Below are positions 47,736-58,787 of a stretch of 64,000 nucleotides of DNA, in pieces. This stretch comes from a virus. Made by a program: the position numbers and the translations under genes. Under the pieces are notes generated by a model, which made no database searches, was not told the origin of the DNA, and was given only the letters and a program-made list of their open reading frames with translations. Each line of letters starts with the position of its first letter. The first letter of the stretch is position 1. The DNA lies in the IMG/VR virus record IMGVR_UViG_3300001041_000022, positions 1 to 64,000 of that record. One strand, 5' to 3'.

Positions 47736-49826
47736 TGATGAAAATTTACCCTTGGATTTTAGGTAAATTTTTCCAGAAACTACTTCTCCGTGGATGACGC
47801 CCTTACTAGCGCCAACGGAGAATGAGTTCCCAAAATCCTCGCTGAGACCCCAAGAGCCACATACGAATCTCTGTACATACTGAGGCTCAGTAGGATCAAT
47901 AATAGTTATACCTCTGTTGTTAATTTGAACTTCATTATTAACTCCAGCAGTTATCATGTGCTTAGTAGCATCCATACTATTATTCAAATAATCTGATATT
48001 AAATCATTAGCTGCACCGCCATTAGACCAAGAATCAGAATTTAATGATAAAAAAGCACTGGTGGTAGAAACATTTTTCAATATATCTTTTATGAGAGTGA
48101 ACCCGTTCTTAATACTTTTCTCATTAGCAATCTTTATTGTAATCTTATAGTTAAAATAATCACGTTCTATTTCTATAATCTTACAAACTAAATCTATATT
48201 CAATTTTGAATGTCTAACCAATACTATACTGCCAATTTTCAATCTATCTTTTTCAGAAATATCAACATTTACTGCCTGACAAAAATCCACCAAATCAATA
48301 CTAGCATTAAATCTAGGTTGATTTTGTAATGATAATTGCTTTTGAGCTTCGGTTAATAGTTGCTGCAAAACATCTAATGAATCCCCTTGTTCTGTAATAC
48401 TATTATCTGTATAAACTTTTTCAACAGTCCAATCATTTAATTCCTTTAATTGATTGGAAGTTAAATAGGTTGAAATATCAATAGAATTTCTAAGTATTAA
48501 AATATTATCATTAATATCATCAATTTGTGATTCAAGTGAATCAACTTCAGATTGAATTGTGTTAACTATATTCTGCCTTCTAGTTTCTTCAGCTAAAATA
48601 GAAGAATTAGTGATATTATACATTGAAGTATTGTCAGGTATTGTAGCCCAAATAGTATTTACCGTTATAGTATTACTACTTGCCACATAATCGGTAATAG
48701 TTTTAGTTTGTCCTACTCCAGTTCCAGAAGTAATGGTTATACTGCAATTATTATAATAATCATTTCTATCACTCAATGTATTAGTGCTTAATACAGCAGT
48801 ATTTGAAGTAGCTGATTGTAATAATCCACTCTCAATTGTAGTTTGAGTAGCGTTTATATCTTGACCATTACTAATTGCAATATCTTTGGCTTGTTGTATT
48901 GCGTTAAGTCCTAATGTTGAATCTGTTTTATAAACATCTAATTCATGCTCTTTATCTAGAAGTTGAGTTTGTAAAATTGTTTTTTGAGAAACATAATTCT
49001 GAAACGCTGTTTGGTTATTACTTATGGCTGTTTCATAATTATTGAGAGCAGTTTTCAAACCCGAAGTCATATACCCATCTTGCTTAAAATAACTGAAATC
49101 ACTAATATAATTTTGACCACTTGGATTCACTTGATTTATACTTATATTATTTTTCCCGAAAACTTTAAGCTTAGTACAAATTGAATCTTCTTCCATCTCA
49201 AACTGAATATTTTTCAGATACTTATTTTCAGATATATATAATCCTAAATCGACACCATCGGTTTTATAATCAACAAATGATATCTTTCTAGTTTCTGTCG
49301 AAAATTTAGGAACACAATCCCATTTAATACATACATCGTTAATTATTGCATCTAATACTGATTTATCAGATATCTCAATCGCTCTGTATAGTAAATCTAA
49401 AGAAGTATCTACGTGGTCTACTATCCAGTTCGTATTGACTAATAATAAATTCATTGTGTCTGTTAAGTTTTTTACTGGATTGCCAACAACGCCAGTTTTA
49501 AAAGCTCTAATGTTTTTATTTTTTAGTTCATATCCTAAAGAATAAGTTCTTATATTAAGAACACTTTTATCATCTGATATCTTATCAACCTTATCTATGA
49601 TGAACCATTCGCCATCATATTTTACTAAATAAAAAGGTTTAATTAGACTAACCACTGGATTATCAATCGTTTCGTGTGTTAAAAAATCAGAACAAACAAA
49701 AGGAATACTAAAATTTAGAGTATTGATACCTCCATAAACTTCTGTATATACTGGATTTATTATATCATAAAGGTTATACACCATTGTTCGGTCACGCTTA
49801 TGTAGGGTAATTTTTACATTTTCCAA
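47718..49826 (-). CDS. tail-associated protein (Tal/prophage endopeptidase-like)
   Basis: 702 residues from TTG 49826, 8 nt after AAGGAGG. Starts LENVKITLHKRDRTMVYNLYD with the beta-structured hub fold of Gp37-like/prophage tail proteins (LIKPFYLVKYDGEWFIIDKV); residues about 260-430 are a coiled coil; the C-terminus (GITIIDPTEPQY) matches the fibre-attachment end of this family. Forms the tail tip below Dit. Confidence 0.75.
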   Translation of the reverse strand: MENVKITLHKRDRTMVYNLYDIINPVYTEVYGGINTLNFSIPFVCSDFLTHETIDNPVVSLIKPFYLVKYDGEWFIIDKVDKISDDKSVLNIRTYSLGYELKNKNIRAFKTGVVGNPVKNLTDTMNLLLVNTNWIVDHVDTSLDLLYRAIEISDKSVLDAIINDVCIKWDCVPKFSTETRKISFVDYKTDGVDLGLYISENKYLKNIQFEMEEDSICTKLKVFGKNNISINQVNPSGQNYISDFSYFKQDGYMTSGLKTALNNYETAISNNQTAFQNYVSQKTILQTQLLDKEHELDVYKTDSTLGLNAIQQAKDIAISNGQDINATQTTIESGLLQSATSNTAVLSTNTLSDRNDYYNNCSITITSGTGVGQTKTITDYVASSNTITVNTIWATIPDNTSMYNITNSSILAEETRRQNIVNTIQSEVDSLESQIDDINDNILILRNSIDISTYLTSNQLKELNDWTVEKVYTDNSITEQGDSLDVLQQLLTEAQKQLSLQNQPRFNASIDLVDFCQAVNVDISEKDRLKIGSIVLVRHSKLNIDLVCKIIEIERDYFNYKITIKIANEKSIKNGFTLIKDILKNVSTTSAFLSLNSDSWSNGGAANDLISDYLNNSMDATKHMITAGVNNEVQINNRGITIIDPTEPQYVQRFVCGSWGLSEDFGNSFSVGASKGVIHGEVVSGKIYLKSKGKFSSIKYKI

Positions 49827-49839
49827 AACTAGCACCTCC

Positions 49840-50628
49840 TTAGATTAAATATTTGTACTGATAATACATTGTGATTACAACTTTTCCAGATACATTTATA
49901 TTGTTATTGCCTCTTACTAAACCAAAGAATTCAGAACCACTCAATAAGTTGCTATATCTATATAATCCTAATTGGTCAGTTGATATAATTTCGGAATCTA
50001 AATTTATTTCAATATTTTCATTTGCGACTAATGGGTTACTAGAATTCGTTCCTAATGATATGAATTTTCCACCATTCGTTGTATTGGTTAGTACTATAGA
50101 ACTATTGCTTTCTGTTATGTTTAATTTAAGATATGGATAGATTTCAATGTCACCTAGATTTTCAACAGTTATTTGTTGGGTTGTAATACTAGCTGATAAA
50201 TCAAAAACCTGTGTATACCAATTACTATAAGAAAAACTATCTTGAGTAGTTACATCAAATGATATAATTCCATCTTTTCCGTTAGTTATAAATTCAGGCT
50301 CTCCAGTTACTAATATGTAATAAACTCTATTAGTATCTGTAGGAATAAATGGTTTATAATCTTGCTGGTCAAAAAACCATCTAGCTATTTCACGTTGTTT
50401 ATCATCGTCTAAATTTTCGTGGTATAATTCAATTTTAAATGTGTGTGGATTTTTATTTATTTTATAGAGATAGTTTTGAGACTTGTTATTATGTTGAATT
50501 GTTTCAGATACAATATCTCTGCTAGATACAAAAATATCTTTTATAGATTGATCTAAATATTTGCAGAAAGTTACTCCCATAGATTCACTTGTAATATCTG
50601 CAAAAGTAAAAAAGGTTGTTCCATGCAT
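49840..50628 (-). CDS. distal tail protein (Dit-like)
   Basis: 262 residues from ATG 50628 after GGAGGTG. MHGTTFFTFADITSESMGVT and SRDIVSETIQHNNKS... with a FKIELYHENLDDDKQREIAR segment match the N-terminal hub domain of siphovirus Dit/tail component proteins; the C-terminal half is a beta sandwich. Located between tape measure and Tal, as expected. Confidence 0.8.
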   Translation of the reverse strand: MHGTTFFTFADITSESMGVTFCKYLDQSIKDIFVSSRDIVSETIQHNNKSQNYLYKINKNPHTFKIELYHENLDDDKQREIARWFFDQQDYKPFIPTDTNRVYYILVTGEPEFITNGKDGIISFDVTTQDSFSYSNWYTQVFDLSASITTQQITVENLGDIEIYPYLKLNITESNSSIVLTNTTNGGKFISLGTNSSNPLVANENIEINLDSEIISTDQLGLYRYSNLLSGSEFFGLVRGNNNINVSGKVVITMYYQYKYLI

Positions 50629-50718
50629 TATTTGCACCTCCTTATTTTATTTTTATATGTTAAATTTATTATTTTCAAAGGGAATAGCCCACCTAAATTA
50701 ATAAGTGGACTATATAGG

Positions 50719-53700
50719 TTAAATTCCTTCTGTAGCTAATTTTCTACTCATATCAGTCCAAACTTCGGATTTTATACGCTTAACTAATCCATCCATGCTT
50801 TCTGATGGAATTCCATTAACATGTATAGTTGATTGAACTGTTACGTTTTTATTAGAGTTGTTATTAACTAAATTAGGTATGTTGGAATTGAGCATGGGCA
50901 TTATGGTTTTTGTGATATCTACAATTTTGAGTAAATTTTTAAAATCCATAGCATTTAAAATATATTCTGGACTAACGGTACTACCATGAACTATAGCACC
51001 ACCAGTAAAATCAATTAGTCCACCTTTTTCATATACTCTTCCAGCACTCACAAGGGATTCTTTATACTTCTTTAACTGTTCAGTATTTAACAATGATGTT
51101 TGTTGAGCTACGTCGGATGGTAATTGAGTTCTTATAGATTCAGCTTGACTATGTATTGATGCACGTTGAGATGCAGTAGTAGCTTTACCATATTGTTCTT
51201 TTAGACTAATCATATTGTCAAGCAATGTGCCTCTTACATCTTTCCCAGAAGCTTCATTATAGTCTTTTGTAATATCAATTGGATTACGGTAAGCTGAATT
51301 TTCATTATTGACAACACTTTTAGCTGCTGAAACTGCATTGAAAAACTTAGCTTTTTCTATCATTGTGTCATAATTTCCACCGATAGCTTTTGCCATTTTT
51401 TCGTATTCATCAATTATTTGACCTACTGTTGATGTAGTTAATTCTACTTGAACTGTGTTGAATAGTTTAGCATCACTTAATTTTTCATCAATCGCTGTTT
51501 TTTCAACTTCGACTTTTTTACTTTCTACGTCCTTGAGATTCTGCAAAGACTTCTTTTCTTCGTCCCTTTTATGTTTATTAATATCATCATATTTTTTAGA
51601 TTTTAAATCCGCTAAGTCCATTTCTAGTTGAGCTTTTCGGGCTAATCCTTCGGTAGAATTATCGAGAGCTAATGCGTCAATCTCTGCTTGCTTTTTGTTT
51701 ATGTCTTTATCTTGATTTTGAATACTAGTATCGTAATTTTCTTTATCAATTAATTCATCGAGAAGTTTTATTCTTTTATCTATGTTGTCTTCGTATGTTT
51801 TTAAATTTTTGTCTAGGATTTTCTTCTCTTCTTCGCCAGCTTTTTTACGCATATCCATCATTGCGTTTTGAGCATCTTCTACGTATTTGAGTTCATCTTC
51901 CTGACGTTTTCTTATCAATGAATTTATATTTTGTTCTTTATCCCACCAACCACTAGACCTAGCATCAATTTTCTGTTGAATTTGAGTACGGTTTTCTTCG
52001 GTTAAATTTTTGTTTGTTGCTAATATTTTTTTAAGTCTTTCTGCTTCGTCTTCTAATATTTTTTGCTTCTCTTTATGCAGATTAACTTGCACGTCTATTT
52101 CTTTACTGTATTCTGGAGTTCCTTCTTTTAATAATGATTGGCGACCTTGAGATTGTTTCAAAAGAAGTTCATTTTTAGCAATACGTTTAGACTGATAATC
52201 CTCGACTTGTTTAACCTGATCATCTACTAATTGTTTTCTATTAGCAAATATTTCTTTAACTGTACTAAAATAAGCATCGTCATTTTGTATAATTCCATTA
52301 CTTGTTTCTTGCCAGTCCTTATACAATTCATTAAACAATTTTTTCTTATCTGTATCTTTTCCCCAAGAATCAAATACACTATTCTTTTTTGATTCTGACC
52401 AGTTTGGGTTAATTCCCATCTTGTCCATTTTTAATTCTAAATCTGATTTTTTACTTGTTAACTTTTCAGAGGATAGAGTTATTTGTTTAAGTTTATTTTT
52501 TTGTTCATCAAGAATTTCGTTAACTTTTTTATGCTTTTCTCCGTAATTGGATGTTGGAGCGTTCAGTACATCCAATTCATTTGTGAGATGCCTAATTTTG
52601 TTTGAAGATTTATCGACTTCTGCATTGTATTCTTTAACATATTTTTCATCAAAAGATTGACCAGTGGAAGAACCTTTTTTATCTTTTGATTTTGTAATAG
52701 GTCTATTTAATAAATTTGCAAAAAAATCGCCTTCAGTTTCTGCCTGTGTTTTATTCTGCAATGCAACGCCTAAATTATATAATTCTCCGTCATCATTATT
52801 TTTTATGTTTTTATTATAAAATTCATCGTATGCTTTTTTATATGCTGCTTTATCTGCCATATTTACGCCAGCAGTTTTCATCTGTGATAAAATTTGTTTA
52901 TGCAACGCTGTTGATATGTTTGCATTAAATTTTTCAACATACTCAGGATCGCTAGAATCAAGTGGACTACTAATAATATTTTTTTTGAATTCGTTAATAG
53001 CCTCTACTTCAAATCCATATTTTTGTATTCTAGCGTCTACTTCTTCAAAAACCTTATTTGTTAATTCCTTTTCACTTGCTATTCTATCTAAAGCAACTTG
53101 TATAGACTTAATTCTTAAATCTTCTAATACACCTGTCTCTACGGTATACCCATCAGATGTCTCATGTATATAAGGTATTAATTCTTTGTGATTTTTAGCT
53201 AAGTTTTCAGCTTCTTCGGCAGTTAATTTTTCTCCGTCTTTCATTTTTTGAAGGAGGTCTACGTAATCTTTTTGGGAATCAAATGCTTTTTTAACAACGG
53301 TGTCCATATCTGCAATTGCGTTGGTAACATTTTTTATATCTTGATTATCGCCGATTAAATTCTTCCAATCAACATTTTTTAACTCAGGAAGTTGTTTTAA
53401 TTGTACGATTAAAGAATCAAGGGTTTTACCATTAAAATTTTGAACAATATTAATAATTTTACCTAGTGCGTTTTGATATTCTAAAGGCTTAGTTACGTCA
53501 AAATTTAAAGATTTATTCAAGGTATCATAAATATTTTTTTGTTTATCATTTAAGTTAGCAAAACTACTTACTGAAGATTCTGCCAAAAGTTTAAATGCAT
53601 TTTGTAGTTGCTGAGTTAAAGATTCGGATTCTTGAATTTTTGTATTAGTCTTAGTTAGTTCTTTTTGAACTTGATCTCCTAATGCAGATCTAACCTCTAA

Positions 53701-54750
53701 TGATAAATCTTTATAATCTCCTTTAGCGTTGGTAATCAACTCTAAGGTTTCAGTTAATGATTTTTTATATTCCTTTATACCAATACCTTGTGTAAATATT
53801 CCCTTTGTAAAATCCATACTAAAAGATGCCCCAGATATTTCATTAGATGTAATTCTTAATTCAGGAGCAGCGTATTTATTACCTGATATCTTTTTTTGCT
53901 GACTTTGAGCTAAAAGCTGATTTTCAATAATAAAAGAATTTGCTTTTTCTTTATTCAATTCTCTAATTTTAGCAATATTGTCATCTATAGAACCGTTCTG
54001 TAAATCTATGCCTTTTGCACTATCACCAAATATGGTTACTAATTGTTGTTCTACTTCAAGTAATTTAGACTTTGCTGTTTCATCTGTTTTTGCAAGGTCA
54101 GCGTTTTGTTTGTAGGTATATGCTAAATTATTAACTTCAGCTTGTTGTTGCTTAAAAGCTTCTATATTTTTTTCTACTTGTTGCCTTTGTTCTTCTTGTT
54201 TTTGATCGTAAATATTCATGGCTGAAACAACAGCGGTAACTCCTATTGCTATCCACCCTAAAGGATTAGATAAAAAAACCGCTTTGATTGACATACCTAA
54301 AGACTGAAACCCTAAAGATAGCCCTTGTAAGGCAGTCGCCTCTCTGTTTGCGACCATAGTTGATGCAGTAGATATATCCTTAAATAATTGTAAACTTACG
54401 ATACTACTTCGTACACTCAGTGGCAATAACGTGAAAAATTTAAGTATTTCTGCACCTTTCCATAGTGCAAAACCAGTTCCAACTAAAGTAACAACTGTTC
54501 TTAAATTTCCGAATGTTTCTATGAGCTTAGTTGCTCCTAATACAAATCCTTTAAATGCTTCGCTACTTATTGAATTTAAGTAAAACCCTTCCCAACTTGC
54601 TTTTAGTCTATTTAATGATGACTGTAGCGAATTCTGGAAAATTTCATTTTTTTGGAGGGCTACACCATTAGAATTAATAGCATATTCATTATTTTTTATA
54701 ACATCTGTATAGTTCTCCATTAATGTCATGAATATATTTTTACGGTACAT
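50719..54750 (-). CDS. tail tape measure protein, exon 3
   Basis: 1343 codons from the ATG at 54750-54748 (internal in the joined gene) to TAA. It starts MYRKNIFMTLMENYTD, completing the conserved 'AG-x-YRKN-F..LM.N' segment of TP901-type tape measures. Two membrane-like helices (VVTLVGTGFALWKGAEILKF and 'LGWIAIGVTAVVSAMNIY') precede long coiled coils that set tail length. RNA splicing joins it to exon 2 at the GGT|ATG junction. Confidence 0.85.
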   Translation of the reverse strand: MYRKNIFMTLMENYTDVIKNNEYAINSNGVALQKNEIFQNSLQSSLNRLKASWEGFYLNSISSEAFKGFVLGATKLIETFGNLRTVVTLVGTGFALWKGAEILKFFTLLPLSVRSSIVSLQLFKDISTASTMVANREATALQGLSLGFQSLGMSIKAVFLSNPLGWIAIGVTAVVSAMNIYDQKQEEQRQQVEKNIEAFKQQQAEVNNLAYTYKQNADLAKTDETAKSKLLEVEQQLVTIFGDSAKGIDLQNGSIDDNIAKIRELNKEKANSFIIENQLLAQSQQKKISGNKYAAPELRITSNEISGASFSMDFTKGIFTQGIGIKEYKKSLTETLELITNAKGDYKDLSLEVRSALGDQVQKELTKTNTKIQESESLTQQLQNAFKLLAESSVSSFANLNDKQKNIYDTLNKSLNFDVTKPLEYQNALGKIINIVQNFNGKTLDSLIVQLKQLPELKNVDWKNLIGDNQDIKNVTNAIADMDTVVKKAFDSQKDYVDLLQKMKDGEKLTAEEAENLAKNHKELIPYIHETSDGYTVETGVLEDLRIKSIQVALDRIASEKELTNKVFEEVDARIQKYGFEVEAINEFKKNIISSPLDSSDPEYVEKFNANISTALHKQILSQMKTAGVNMADKAAYKKAYDEFYNKNIKNNDDGELYNLGVALQNKTQAETEGDFFANLLNRPITKSKDKKGSSTGQSFDEKYVKEYNAEVDKSSNKIRHLTNELDVLNAPTSNYGEKHKKVNEILDEQKNKLKQITLSSEKLTSKKSDLELKMDKMGINPNWSESKKNSVFDSWGKDTDKKKLFNELYKDWQETSNGIIQNDDAYFSTVKEIFANRKQLVDDQVKQVEDYQSKRIAKNELLLKQSQGRQSLLKEGTPEYSKEIDVQVNLHKEKQKILEDEAERLKKILATNKNLTEENRTQIQQKIDARSSGWWDKEQNINSLIRKRQEDELKYVEDAQNAMMDMRKKAGEEEKKILDKNLKTYEDNIDKRIKLLDELIDKENYDTSIQNQDKDINKKQAEIDALALDNSTEGLARKAQLEMDLADLKSKKYDDINKHKRDEEKKSLQNLKDVESKKVEVEKTAIDEKLSDAKLFNTVQVELTTSTVGQIIDEYEKMAKAIGGNYDTMIEKAKFFNAVSAAKSVVNNENSAYRNPIDITKDYNEASGKDVRGTLLDNMISLKEQYGKATTASQRASIHSQAESIRTQLPSDVAQQTSLLNTEQLKKYKESLVSAGRVYEKGGLIDFTGGAIVHGSTVSPEYILNAMDFKNLLKIVDITKTIMPMLNSNIPNLVNNNSNKNVTVQSTIHVNGIPSESMDGLVKRIKSEVWTDMSRKLATEGI

Positions 54751-55058
54751 CAAAACTGTTACTTTCACCTTGATTTAAGGCTACTGACTATTCGCACTGA
54801 ATAGCGGAAACGGTTCTTCTTTAGCTGGTCTGATTACCAGCGACCATTTCTCTATATGTCTCCATATAGATCAGACTGTATCTTCACCCTATGAAGGGGA
54901 TTGGCTTGCAGTCGTTACGAGTTCTTTTATTTGAATAAATAAGCTATATCAAATAAAAGCCTTCTCTCGGTATTGCCCACCGTCCTTTACGGTTTGGGGT
55001 TTCACCGATATAGCCAATTTCTTTATATACATTACTGTATATTCGGGCATGTATGTCT
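54751..55058 (-). mobile_element. group I intron 2 of the tape measure gene (308 nt, no ORF)
   Basis: Minus strand. The 5' exon end CGGGT pairs with the intron GCCCG to form P1 with the expected U-G at the splice site; the 3' end is G before ATG. P7 parts are AACGACTG (about 54917) and CAGTCTGA in GATACAGTCTGATC (about 54875), hallmarks of group I introns. Its final 95 nt (54759-54853) are identical to those of intron 1. Self-splicing is inferred. Confidence 0.85.
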
Positions 55059-55281
55059 ACCCGCAGAATCCATTGCGATGGACTGTCTTTGTGTGTCAGA
55101 AAGTGTATCCCACTTACTTGCTAAATCAGATAATATATCACCGACTGGACGTAGAGTTTGACCATCTCCACCAATTTCTCTAATTTTAACACCAATATTA
55201 TCTAATGATTTTTCAACTTTCTTAAATGACTCAGAGTCTGCATCTTCGCCAACATTTAAAATTCTTCCGAAAATTGTTCTT
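55059..55281 (-). CDS. tail tape measure protein, exon 2
   Basis: 223 nt encoding, after one base that completes a Leu codon, RTIFGRILNVGEDADSESFK to SDTQRQSIAMDSAG, the conserved end of the TP901 core. It is open only in this frame, and both splice junctions restore the reading frame and the conserved sequence. Confidence 0.9.
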
Positions 55282-55511
55282 CATTCTATTACTTTCACCT
55301 TGATTTAAGGCTACTGACTATTCGCACTGAATAGCGGAAACGGTTCTTCTTTAGCTGGTCTGATTACCAGCGACCATTTCTCTCCCTTTTCTAAATCGGC
55401 ATATGGGGGAGTTCAGACTTTCGCACATCCATTATAAATGGACTTCTCTCATTAAGTCGTTCAGCGTCTCATATTGATTAAATAATAAATCAAACCATAG
55501 GTGGTACTATG

Positions 55512-56537
55512 TTAAACTGCTTGATTTATTTTTTGGTTATATTCACTTTTGGAGTATATTTTAAATTTATATTGTTTTTTATAAAATTTATTATTTTTAT
55601 TACTTCTATATATTGCATCATTTGCCGAACTAAATGAATTTGTAAATTTCGTTTCTACTAACCAATTCGCACACTGAGTTAGTGAACCAAATGTATTAAT
55701 CAAAGTGTTTTTATTCCCATACATCTCGATAATATTTGAATTTCCTGCTGATTGTATATTTAAATCATTGATATAAAAATTAACAAAATCATTCCTATTA
55801 AGATTATAATCATAATATTCCGATGTGTTAATAGCATAAAATAATAATCCTTTATAATTAATATTTGTATCTATGTTTACACGGATAGCTTTCTTGCCTC
55901 CGTTTGGGTGATTTGTTAATCCAATTTTAGATATCCATATTCCAGCACTAGTAAACGACTCAAAACAATCAATGATATTATTATTTATATCTTTTATTAA
56001 GACGCATTTTGTATTATATCTTTTCAACCCAGTATATTTCACATTGCCTTGCCCACTGATTCTTAGTGGAATACTAAATTTCCTCAATACTCTTCCAATG
56101 CATACATCGCTTACGCCATAAGTATTGGCAATATCATAAGTTGATGCGGATTTATTACAATACATATCAATAATGTTGTCCTTATATTCTTCTATATCAA
56201 ATCCATGCGTTTGCATTCTATTTTTTTTAATGTTTTCTTCGGTATGCTTATATCCACTAATTCCATCTCCACCGTCTGTAAGATTGCACAAATCATATCC
56301 AAATACAAATTTATATTCGTTTATGTACCAGCACTCATATTCCAACGCTTCTTTTTCTGATAAATTTTCAATTAAAATAGACACAGCTGTTGGTACTTTT
56401 TTATATATATTCTTAAAATAATCACTTCTGCTATTTGTTCTAAAATACCTATCTCCATGACCTTTACCTACATAAAAAGGTTCATTAGTATCTAATCTTA
56501 TCCACTCGTAAACATAGTATATTTTATTTTCATTCAT
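55512..56537 (-). CDS. GIY-YIG homing endonuclease of intron 1
   Basis: 341 residues from ATG after AGGAGG. YYVYEW and FYVGKG are the GIY-YIG strands, RYF and the ECWYI Glu the catalytic parts. SGYKHTEENIKK is a NUMOD3-like module, and TYDIANTYGVSDVCIGRVLR a helix-turn-helix; the C-terminal repeats (FESFTSAGIW, FGSLTQCANW) resemble IENR-type DNA-binding units. It cuts intronless alleles to spread the intron. Confidence 0.9.
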   Translation of the reverse strand: MNENKIYYVYEWIRLDTNEPFYVGKGHGDRYFRTNSRSDYFKNIYKKVPTAVSILIENLSEKEALEYECWYINEYKFVFGYDLCNLTDGGDGISGYKHTEENIKKNRMQTHGFDIEEYKDNIIDMYCNKSASTYDIANTYGVSDVCIGRVLRKFSIPLRISGQGNVKYTGLKRYNTKCVLIKDINNNIIDCFESFTSAGIWISKIGLTNHPNGGKKAIRVNIDTNINYKGLLFYAINTSEYYDYNLNRNDFVNFYINDLNIQSAGNSNIIEMYGNKNTLINTFGSLTQCANWLVETKFTNSFSSANDAIYRSNKNNKFYKKQYKFKIYSKSEYNQKINQAV

Positions 56538-56578
56538 TGCAATTCCTCCTATAGAATATTTCTTTTCCTAAAAACAAC

Positions 56579-56613
56579 AAAAAAAGAAAGAGTAGTTTAG
56601 GAATCTACTCTTT
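56579..56613 (-). terminator. strong hairpin terminator inside intron 1, before the nuclease ORF
   Basis: AAAGAGTAG/CTACTCTTT (56587-56595 with 56605-56613) with T-runs on both sides. A second stem TGGG/CCCA lies just upstream (about 56619-56635). If active, it would cut tape-measure transcripts short before splicing or gate nuclease expression. Confidence 0.65.
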
Positions 56614-56802
56614 TTTAATGGGGCAATTACTCCCACCTATCTTTTTAAAATTTATATATTAAATTAATCAATATAAGTTCGCCCCTGTCGTCCCGCCATA
56701 GGACTTCCAAGTTAACTACAATTTTTTACCACAAAAATTGTAACCATTAGAGAGAATTTTCTATAGCAGTTTATTTATTATGCCGCTATAGCCCCAAAAT
56801 TT

Positions 56803-58757
56803 AGGGAATTGGCTATTTCCGTACCGCTCCTTCTCGTCTTTTCAGTTAATGTTCCAAGCATAGATGATAGTAATTCAATTGGTACTTTACTTTCTTTTGC
56901 TACGCTTCCCACGGTTCGTAAACCATCACTTATTTCTTGAATTGCCCTTGGGTAATCTAACTGAAGCTGGCGGGCTGTTCCTGTAATAATATCAGCTACG
57001 TGCATAGAATCTTCTGCTTGTAAATTAAACTGGGCAAGAGTTCCCATGAGCGCATCAGCAGTTTGTTCTACATTTTGCCCTGTGATGTTGCTTAAAATTA
57101 TAGCAGCTTTAGATTTCTGCAAAACTTCATCCATAGTCGATGTGTAAGTACCAAAAACAGATATTGCTTTCATTACATTAGCAGTCGTAGAACCCATTGC
57201 AACAGCATAGTCATTTGCAATTTTAGTTATATCACTAAAAACAAGTTTGGTATTTGTCATTTCCATTTGGAGATTTACAAATACTTTGTTCATATCTTCG
57301 ATAAAAGAAAGTCCTTCTTGTATTTTTCTTAATGAACCGTAGATTAATTGCGTACTAATAGCCCATATGACTATTTTTTTTGCCGCTAATTCAATCATTT
57401 GAGTAAAATTATATCCATCTTTAGTTATATTTTGAAATTCTCCAGAAACTTGAGCAACCTTAGTCCGTATATTATCCATTTGTAAAGCATAAGTTTTGGC
57501 TGAAATTTCACCTCTTTTAAAAGATTGCTCCATTTGGGTTAGTTTATCTACTTCGGTAGAAACCCTTGTATCTGCAAATACTTTATCTTTATTAACCTTT
57601 AATCTAGCAAGAGAGTTATTTATTTTTTGAATTTCATTTTCAATTGCTTGAGAATTTAAAACATTTGTCTTAGTGCCTGAAGTAGAACCTTGTAAATCTT
57701 TATATTTTTTTGCCATTAAGTCTAATTCGTGATTTAATTGTCCGATTTGTGTTTTATTATTAATTAATTCGGATTTATTTATCACACCACTAGCTGTCTT
57801 ATTTTTTAATTCTGTAATTTTATTTGTAATTACGTCAAATTGAGTGTTTAATTCCTGAAGTTTAAGTGGGTCACTAATACCGCTTTTAATAGAAGAATAT
57901 TTCTGTTGTATTTTCTCTAATGATTGTTGTAATTTTACGACTCCAGAAACGTCTTGTGCGGTGGTAGCTTGCTTCCCCTGACTATTTTTTTGGACATTCT
58001 CAATATTCTTATATTTATTTGACAAAGAGGTTAAAGAGTTTATTTGCTTATCAATATTTCTCTTTTGTTCATCAGACATATACGCCTGAGATTTACGAAC
58101 CTTCTCAATTTGGTTTAATATAGATGAATATTCGGTATTCAAACGGGTAAGATTAGTTTGATCCTTTACACCTGCTGAGCTGGAAAAACTTTCTTTAATT
58201 TTATCAATCTTAGTTTGATATTGCTGTAATTTATTCAAAGTAGCATTTAAATTATTTCCAGCATTAGTGTCATTTAAAAGCGAATTACTTAAAACAAATC
58301 CTTTTTGAGTGCTGTTACCTGTTTTAATTTTTGCTTGATCAAATCTCAGCTTTTCAATAGTTCCGTCTAATTTTTTAACTTCAGCGTTAAATCCAGTTAT
58401 TTGACCTTTAGCATTTTTGAATATGTCTACATTTACATCCCCAAGAGATTTAAAATCTTTTTTTATTCTGTTGACTATTCCATTCGCTGACATATAAAAC
58501 TGTCTGCCGTCTTCTTCAAGTTTTTCTCTGTCAAATACTTTAATTTTTGATAGATTTTTCCCACTAACAGATGCTTTTTTCTGAGCTTCATTTATTTTTT
58601 CAGTAATAAACTGGATGTCTTTAGAGTCTATACTTAACTTTACTGATATTGCAGTTTTTATTTGTTTAGACAGAACTTTAATCTGTTCTTCTAGCTTTGC
58701 TACCTGAGTTGCGGAAGTATCTATCTTAGTACCTAATACAATTGACATATCATTCAT
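56803..58757 (-). CDS. tail tape measure protein, exon 1
   Basis: From ATG 58757 (AGGAG 11 nt upstream) to CT of a split Leu codon at 56803. Residues about 15-460 are coiled coil; from about 480 the TP901 tape-measure core begins (DYAVAMGSTTANVMKAISVF to SGTEIANSL). Together with exons 2 and 3 the spliced product is about 2069 residues. Without splicing, translation stops 6 residues into the intron. Confidence 0.88.
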
Positions 58758-58787
58758 AAGTGCATCATCTCCTCTCAATAAATTTCA

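Larger units (their letters stand above)
55282..56802 (-). mobile_element. group I intron 1 of the tape measure gene (1521 nt, with GIY-YIG ORF)
   Basis: The 5' exon end CCCT pairs with intron GGGG (U-G at the cut); the 3' end is G before AAGAACA. P7 halves are GAACGACTTA (about 55460) and AAGTCTGA (about 55414). Splicing gives ...EIANSLRTIFGRILN, the family consensus, whereas unspliced reading stops at GAIAA. The ORF 55512-56537 encodes its homing enzyme. The final 95 nt equal those of intron 2. Confidence 0.88.

Noticed and set aside
54973-55161. + strand open frame within the intron/exon 2 region
   Set aside because: It crosses a splice junction of the tape measure gene and has no RBS; it is a shadow of the other strand.
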